Assembly (NCBI GenBank): GCA_025677825.1 | Contig: JAIXMO010000025.1 | Span: 62,001-126,000 of the forward strand | Origin: Helicostylum pulchrum | Lineage: Eukaryota; Mucoromycota; Mucoromycetes; Mucorales; Mucoraceae | Direction of reading: 5' to 3' | DNA length: 64,000 nt | In this document: positions 60,155-64,000 of the stretch, in pieces | Layout: every line of letters begins with the position of its first letter | Position numbering within the stretch: the first letter of the stretch is position 1 | Program-made: the position numbers and the translations under genes | Notes under the pieces: generated by a model | What the model saw: only the letters and a program-made list of their open reading frames with translations | The model's database searches: none | Told to the model about the DNA's origin: nothing

Positions 60155-60595
60155 ATGTACATTATGCGAGTAGATCAATCTAAATTAACTGTCAATAAAA
60201 AAGGACCTTTCACGCCTATAGAAGCAGGGTCTCCGAAATTAGATATACCAGCACCAATACAACAACAACAAGAACAAGAACAGCAAGAAACGGGTCCTAT
60301 GGTCCAAATGGGTGGCGGTTTACCTGATTTACCTGCTAGACCAACAGCACCCGTACGTCAAACATCTGCTGCTGCTTCTGCTTCGGGGTTTGATTCAATT
60401 CCTCAACGTGTGCCCAATGTAAAGCAAGCAATTGAACCGCAACTCAGTATACCTTCCGGTAGTGATTTAGGTGCAGTTGGTAAAATAGGCGTATATCAAA
60501 TGCAACATACATCTTCTGCAGCACATGTTCATGCAAATATATTATTTTATACTATATTTATTTTTGTAACTTTTATTTTAATAAAAAGAAGATGA
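60155..60595 (+). CDS. Small tail-anchored protein, unidentified
   Basis: 146 aa, single exon. Seen: a polar Gln/Pro/Ala-rich cytosolic part (IQQQQEQEQQETGP, LPDLPARPTAPV) and a single hydrophobic helix at the very C-terminus (ILFYTIFIFVTFILI) followed by KRR. A lone membrane helix with a short basic tail is the layout of tail-anchored ER or mitochondrial outer-membrane proteins inserted post-translationally. No family recognised. It converges with the aldolase gene, whose stop is 27 bp from its own. A second ATG four codons downstream may also serve as start. Confidence 0.6.
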   Translation: MYIMRVDQSKLTVNKKGPFTPIEAGSPKLDIPAPIQQQQEQEQQETGPMVQMGGGLPDLPARPTAPVRQTSAAASASGFDSIPQRVPNVKQAIEPQLSIPSGSDLGAVGKIGVYQMQHTSSAAHVHANILFYTIFIFVTFILIKRR

Positions 60596-60621
60596 TGATG
60601 ATAAAAAAAAAAAAAAGATAT

Positions 60622-61314
60622 TTAGGCTTGAGAGTTCTTGAAAGCATCAACGATTTGATCAGAAGAAGAAGAACCGATACGAGTAGCACCTAATTCAAGG
60701 AACTTTAATACTTGATCTAAAGTCTTGATACCACCGGAGGCCTTGACTTCCATATTGCTAGGTACACTTTCTCTCATCAACTTGATATGTTCGTAGGTAG
60801 CACCGGCATGAGCGAAACCAGTAGAAGTCTTTACAAAGTGAGCACCAGCAGCTTGAGAGATTTGACAGGCCTTGACAATTTCTTCGTTGGTTAAGTAAGC
60901 AGTTTCGAAAATAATCTTGAAACTGACTTCAGGCTTCTTTTGCTTCGACTTGGAAATAATTTCAGAAAGCTCTTGTTCAACTTGGTCGTAAAGACCAGAT
61001 CTTAAATGACCAATGTTGAGAACAACGTCCAACTCAATGGCACCGTCTTCAATGGCTTGTAATGACTCGGCTACCTTGGCAGCAGTAGAAGAGTTACCGT
61101 GAGGGAAAGAAATAACGGTACCGACCATAACGTCAGTATCTTGAAGTAATTTACTGGCTTGCTTGATATCACAAGGTTTAACACAAACAGATGCTAAATC
61201 GTATTTCTTGGCAAGTTCACAACCCTTGATAACATCTTCAGTGGTTTGGTCAGGGCGAAGGATAGCGTGGTCAAAGACCTTGGCAAGCTTATAGGCGGTT
61301 AAATTTTGAGTCAT
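60622..61314 (-). CDS. Deoxyribose-phosphate aldolase (DERA)
   Basis: Single exon, 230 aa, full length for the family. Seen: FDHAILRPDQTTEDV, the phosphate/substrate strand VMVGTVISFPHG, the conserved Asp in IELDVVLNIG (D96), the Schiff-base lysine in HFVKTSTGF (K162), and the second lysine in VKASGGIKT (K191). Known of the family: reversibly splits 2-deoxyribose-5-phosphate into acetaldehyde and glyceraldehyde-3-phosphate, joining nucleoside salvage to glycolysis. All three catalytic residues are present, so it should be active. It is patchy in fungi, and whether it was inherited or transferred from bacteria cannot be judged here; codon use looks like that of the neighbours. Confidence 0.95.
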   Translation of the reverse strand: MTQNLTAYKLAKVFDHAILRPDQTTEDVIKGCELAKKYDLASVCVKPCDIKQASKLLQDTDVMVGTVISFPHGNSSTAAKVAESLQAIEDGAIELDVVLNIGHLRSGLYDQVEQELSEIISKSKQKKPEVSFKIIFETAYLTNEEIVKACQISQAAGAHFVKTSTGFAHAGATYEHIKLMRESVPSNMEVKASGGIKTLDQVLKFLELGATRIGSSSSDQIVDAFKNSQA

Positions 61315-64000
61315 ATTTATTATTTGTAATGGAGAAAGAAAAACTTTTTTTTTTTCGTTTTTTCCCGGTATTTGCCATGTAAAGAAAATGTCTCACGGAT
61401 TAACAAGTCACCTTCACATATAATTGTTCTTATTTGCTTTTTTTTTTTCAAGAAGCGCACCACTTACTTCTTTAGTATGTTCAACCCACACCCGAGCCGG
61501 AATTACACAGCCGATTTGTACCACTGATACAGTTTTGTCGTACTAAATGCGTAACGAAATACCATAAAAGTCTTGCAGGGTGTAAAGAATGATCTTTTTA
61601 CCAGCAAGCCCTGCAATACTTTATTAGATGGGACCCACACCCGTTTTTTTTTTTCAAATGGTTAACTACCATATAAAACTTTTACAAAGAAATGTTATAC
61701 TTAGAATCCTATCCCCTTTTTATTTTAAATAAATAAATGTTTTCAGTAATTAATCAATTTTATTTTACTTATTGTAATATAACGCCTTTATAATGCTTTG
61801 TACTAACAGTACAAACAAAAAAATCGTGGTATTTTTGACCCTGAGTCGCCGTCGATCTCTATGAAGAGTTTCTAATAACCTTTTTGGATTGGTGGATGGA
61901 TTCACACAAGGTTTGATATAGCTGGGAGCGAACATTTTTTCGTCTTGAAACCATAATGTAATGAAAGATTTTTTTAAACAATAAGGCTGGATAAATGTAT
62001 GCTTTCAGAGTGATAGTAGATGAATCTGGAATATATTTTAAGTGCAATAATTTCCCTTGATTTGCTGCGTACTTGAGTTTAATCCCATAATTGGCGATCG
62101 AGATGGAAACATTCGATTCTAGTAGTATTAGGACAGAATTTAATCACTAGCATTTTGGTGATTGAAATGTTGATTGTTGTACTTACTTTATTGACTACCC
62201 CTTTAATTGGTTTCATTCACTGATAAACCAGGTCTATACCCAAACCACAAAGTAAAAACTTTTTTTTATTATAGCTTTGGCTTTTTTTTTATCTTGCCAA
62301 CGGAAGCAGAAGGTGTACTATCCTCCTTCCTTTTGAATCATTTAGGCTTTTTTTAGGAAGGCGTCGAGGAAGTGGTAAAAGCGACTCTTTATTTTTCTTT
62401 TTACTGGACATCGTGTATCCAACATGTTTATACGATGTACAGCATCCTTCTCTTTTTTTTCGAGTAAAAAGCCTTTGTGTCTCAAAAGGGAAGGGATCCG
62501 AGGGAGTGGTGAAAGTGGTTCTTTCTTTTTTCTTTTACGGGGTACCATATAGCCAACCTGTTTTATACGAGGTACAACATCTTTTTTGAGGGTGTACCCT
62601 TTGTATTTTAAAGGGGGAAATAGTAAGAGCGGATCAGCAAGTCGATAATATTCGGCTTAAGATAATATTTATTTGTCATGTTAAAAAGTCGATTGAAAAG
62701 AAAAGATAATGAATAGGTAAGAAGTCAGTAAAAAACTCCTTAATTACTGATAAAATTCCAGTTTTACTGTCAAGTCTAGTATTGCGTAAATCAAGTTGGA
62801 ACAACAGGATCCGCACATGTATAATAAAGACGACTAATTAATGCGTAAATACGATTACATGAAGCAAAATAGTAGTATAAATATGCCACGATGAGTATTT
62901 TATCATCCGTTTTTATCACCTAGTTATATATATTTATTCCTGTTTTTTAAGAAGATTTTTTCAATTATTATATTTATGTTTTTCCGTTTTTATTTTATCC
63001 TACATTCGTACTTACAAACCAATACGGTTCTTCTTAGAGTAATGGTCATCCGTAAAGGTAAGTGAAAAGTAAGACGGAACAACTTCTTTTAATCAACCGT
63101 GTAAATTGACCGTGCATAATGACAAAGAAAGAAGATAAAATTACGCTCGCAAATGTTAACCTCAAGACGACAACGGACTGGCGTGTGGAAGTTTCCAATC
63201 CCGGATTCGACAGCCCAATGTAATGCTGAAAGTACAGGAGATGTTTTGATAAAGAAAGGATTAAGGCAAATATTTAGTTGCATTCGATGTTATGTCGCAT
63301 ACGAACTGACGCTTCTTCAAGTGTAACAAACGATTTAACTATTCAGAAAAACTAAACATGTGGAATTAACCCAAGATCTCTGCGATATTTTGAGTGCAGA
63401 CTGGCTATTTAATCCTTAAGATATTATGTATCAGTACTTCTGGCTGGTGCAATTCTTGCGAGAAAAAAAACAGGTATTAGAGGAACATTCAATTGCGTGA
63501 ATTCCTCCTGTCCTTCGGTAATTATTGGCAAGTCCCATCACGGACGCGACTGTCTAAGTGCTGCATCGATTGCGTCCTCTGGCTTATCCACTGTTCTTTT
63601 TGGTGTGGCCCCACAAAAGTATAAAGAAGAATTCAGTTCCTTTAATACTGATACCACATTTGCTACTACTGCTACTGACTTTCTGAAAACGAAACGCAGT
63701 TCAAGCAGGTCCGCTATGCGAGACATTACTTGAGGTTTATCAAGGTATTTTTTTCCCTGTTACCCTCACAGTATCATCCTTAATACAGCTGAACAGTATG
63801 GAAGAGGCTCTTTGGAGAAGTAGCCCTTGCCGTAATAAGAAATGGAAAGAATGCAACTCTCGACTTCGAAAAAGTAAAAGAGATTAATGAAATGACGAGA
63901 ACTGGATCAGTTACAAGATAGTCTTAATAGCCAGTTAACAGACTCGTCCACGCAAAAATGAGAAAGAAGATCATTAAAACATTTTATAAAAAAACAGAGC
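61315..64000. other. Gene-free right end
   Basis: 2.7 kb without a supportable gene. It contains a degenerate 134-bp tandem repeat (listed next). Coding-like scraps are seen near 63140-63220 (plus strand, ANVNLKTTTDWRVEVS) and 63538-63726 (both strands), but none forms a gene. Possibly worn repeats or the flank of a gene beyond the window. Confidence 0.4.
62287..62640. repeat. Degenerate tandem repeat, about 134-bp period, 2.5 copies
   Basis: Marker words recur at a constant distance: gtggtaaaag at 62372 and gtggtgaaag at 62506; ccaacatgtttatacgatgt at 62419 and ccaacctgttttatacgagg at 62553. A less clear third partial unit begins near 62287. On the minus strand the copies encode related text (KRKKKEPLSPLPRIPSLL and KRKIKSRFYHFLDAF). 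Confidence 0.6.

Noticed and set aside
63538..63733. Frames open on both strands near the right end
   Set aside because: Neither resembles a family nor joins to another exon; left as unassigned.

Overview
This is nuclear DNA of a filamentous fungus, most likely an early-diverging Mucoromycota species (Mucorales-like). It is strongly AT-rich with many A/T homopolymers. Genes are dense, on both strands, and cut by short introns of mostly 45-75 nt with GTAAGT-like donors and TAG acceptors. Gene content is fungal: GT62 mannosyltransferase, septin Cdc10, glycerophosphocholine acyltransferase, SPX-RING ligase and LETM1/Mdm38. One decayed gene resembles a family I remember as expanded in Mucorales, and there is a Fanzor, a nuclease known from this lineage. 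The species was not determined.

Layout. 1-8 kb: PRELI-domain protein, PEX16, GT62 glycosyltransferase and a LaeA-like methyltransferase, all on +. 8-14 kb: cohesin SMC1 and septin CDC10 (+). 14-18.4 kb: a multi-pass Golgi-type membrane protein and LETM1/Mdm38 (-). 19-25 kb: LRR protein (+), YAE1 (-), then a broken multi-exon gene (-). 25-28.6 kb: a Ser-rich single-exon gene and a gene-poor stretch with a GDSL-esterase relic. 28.6-33.3 kb: SPX-RING ligase, RPS8, RPL11 (+) and APC11 (-). 34-44.4 kb: DENN-domain protein, C2H2 protein (+), SMD1 (-), Emi1-like DUF3128 protein and a poly-Q protein (+). 45-53.5 kb: divergent importin-alpha-like protein (+), LAMTOR1-like and LYR-motif genes (-), glycolipid transfer protein (+), choline/ethanolamine kinase and GPC1 (-). 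60-61.3 kb: a tail-anchored protein (+) and deoxyribose-phosphate aldolase (-). 61.3-64 kb: no secure gene, but a degenerate 134-bp tandem repeat.

The outstanding object is a 6,047-bp candidate DNA transposon at 53843-59889. Its ends are imperfect terminal inverted repeats (23 of 28 positions match), and both abut an identical 8-bp direct repeat, atttagtt, at 53835-53842 and 59890-59897. Inside lies a nine-exon, apparently intact Fanzor (eukaryotic TnpB relative; about 1,036 aa with RuvC motifs). A decayed Mutator-like (MULE) transposase fragment converges on it from the right. This looks like a cargo element carrying an RNA-guided-type nuclease whose own transposase has decayed.

Linked functions are modest. 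PEX16, GPC1, the choline/ethanolamine kinase, GLTP and the PRELI protein all concern membrane lipids or organelles. SMC1, septin and APC11 act in cell division. SPX-RING and LAMTOR1 relate to phosphate and TORC1 nutrient signalling. This is ordinary eukaryotic gene order, not an operon. All gene models are read from reading frames, splice-site phase and remembered family patterns; no database search or RNA evidence was available.
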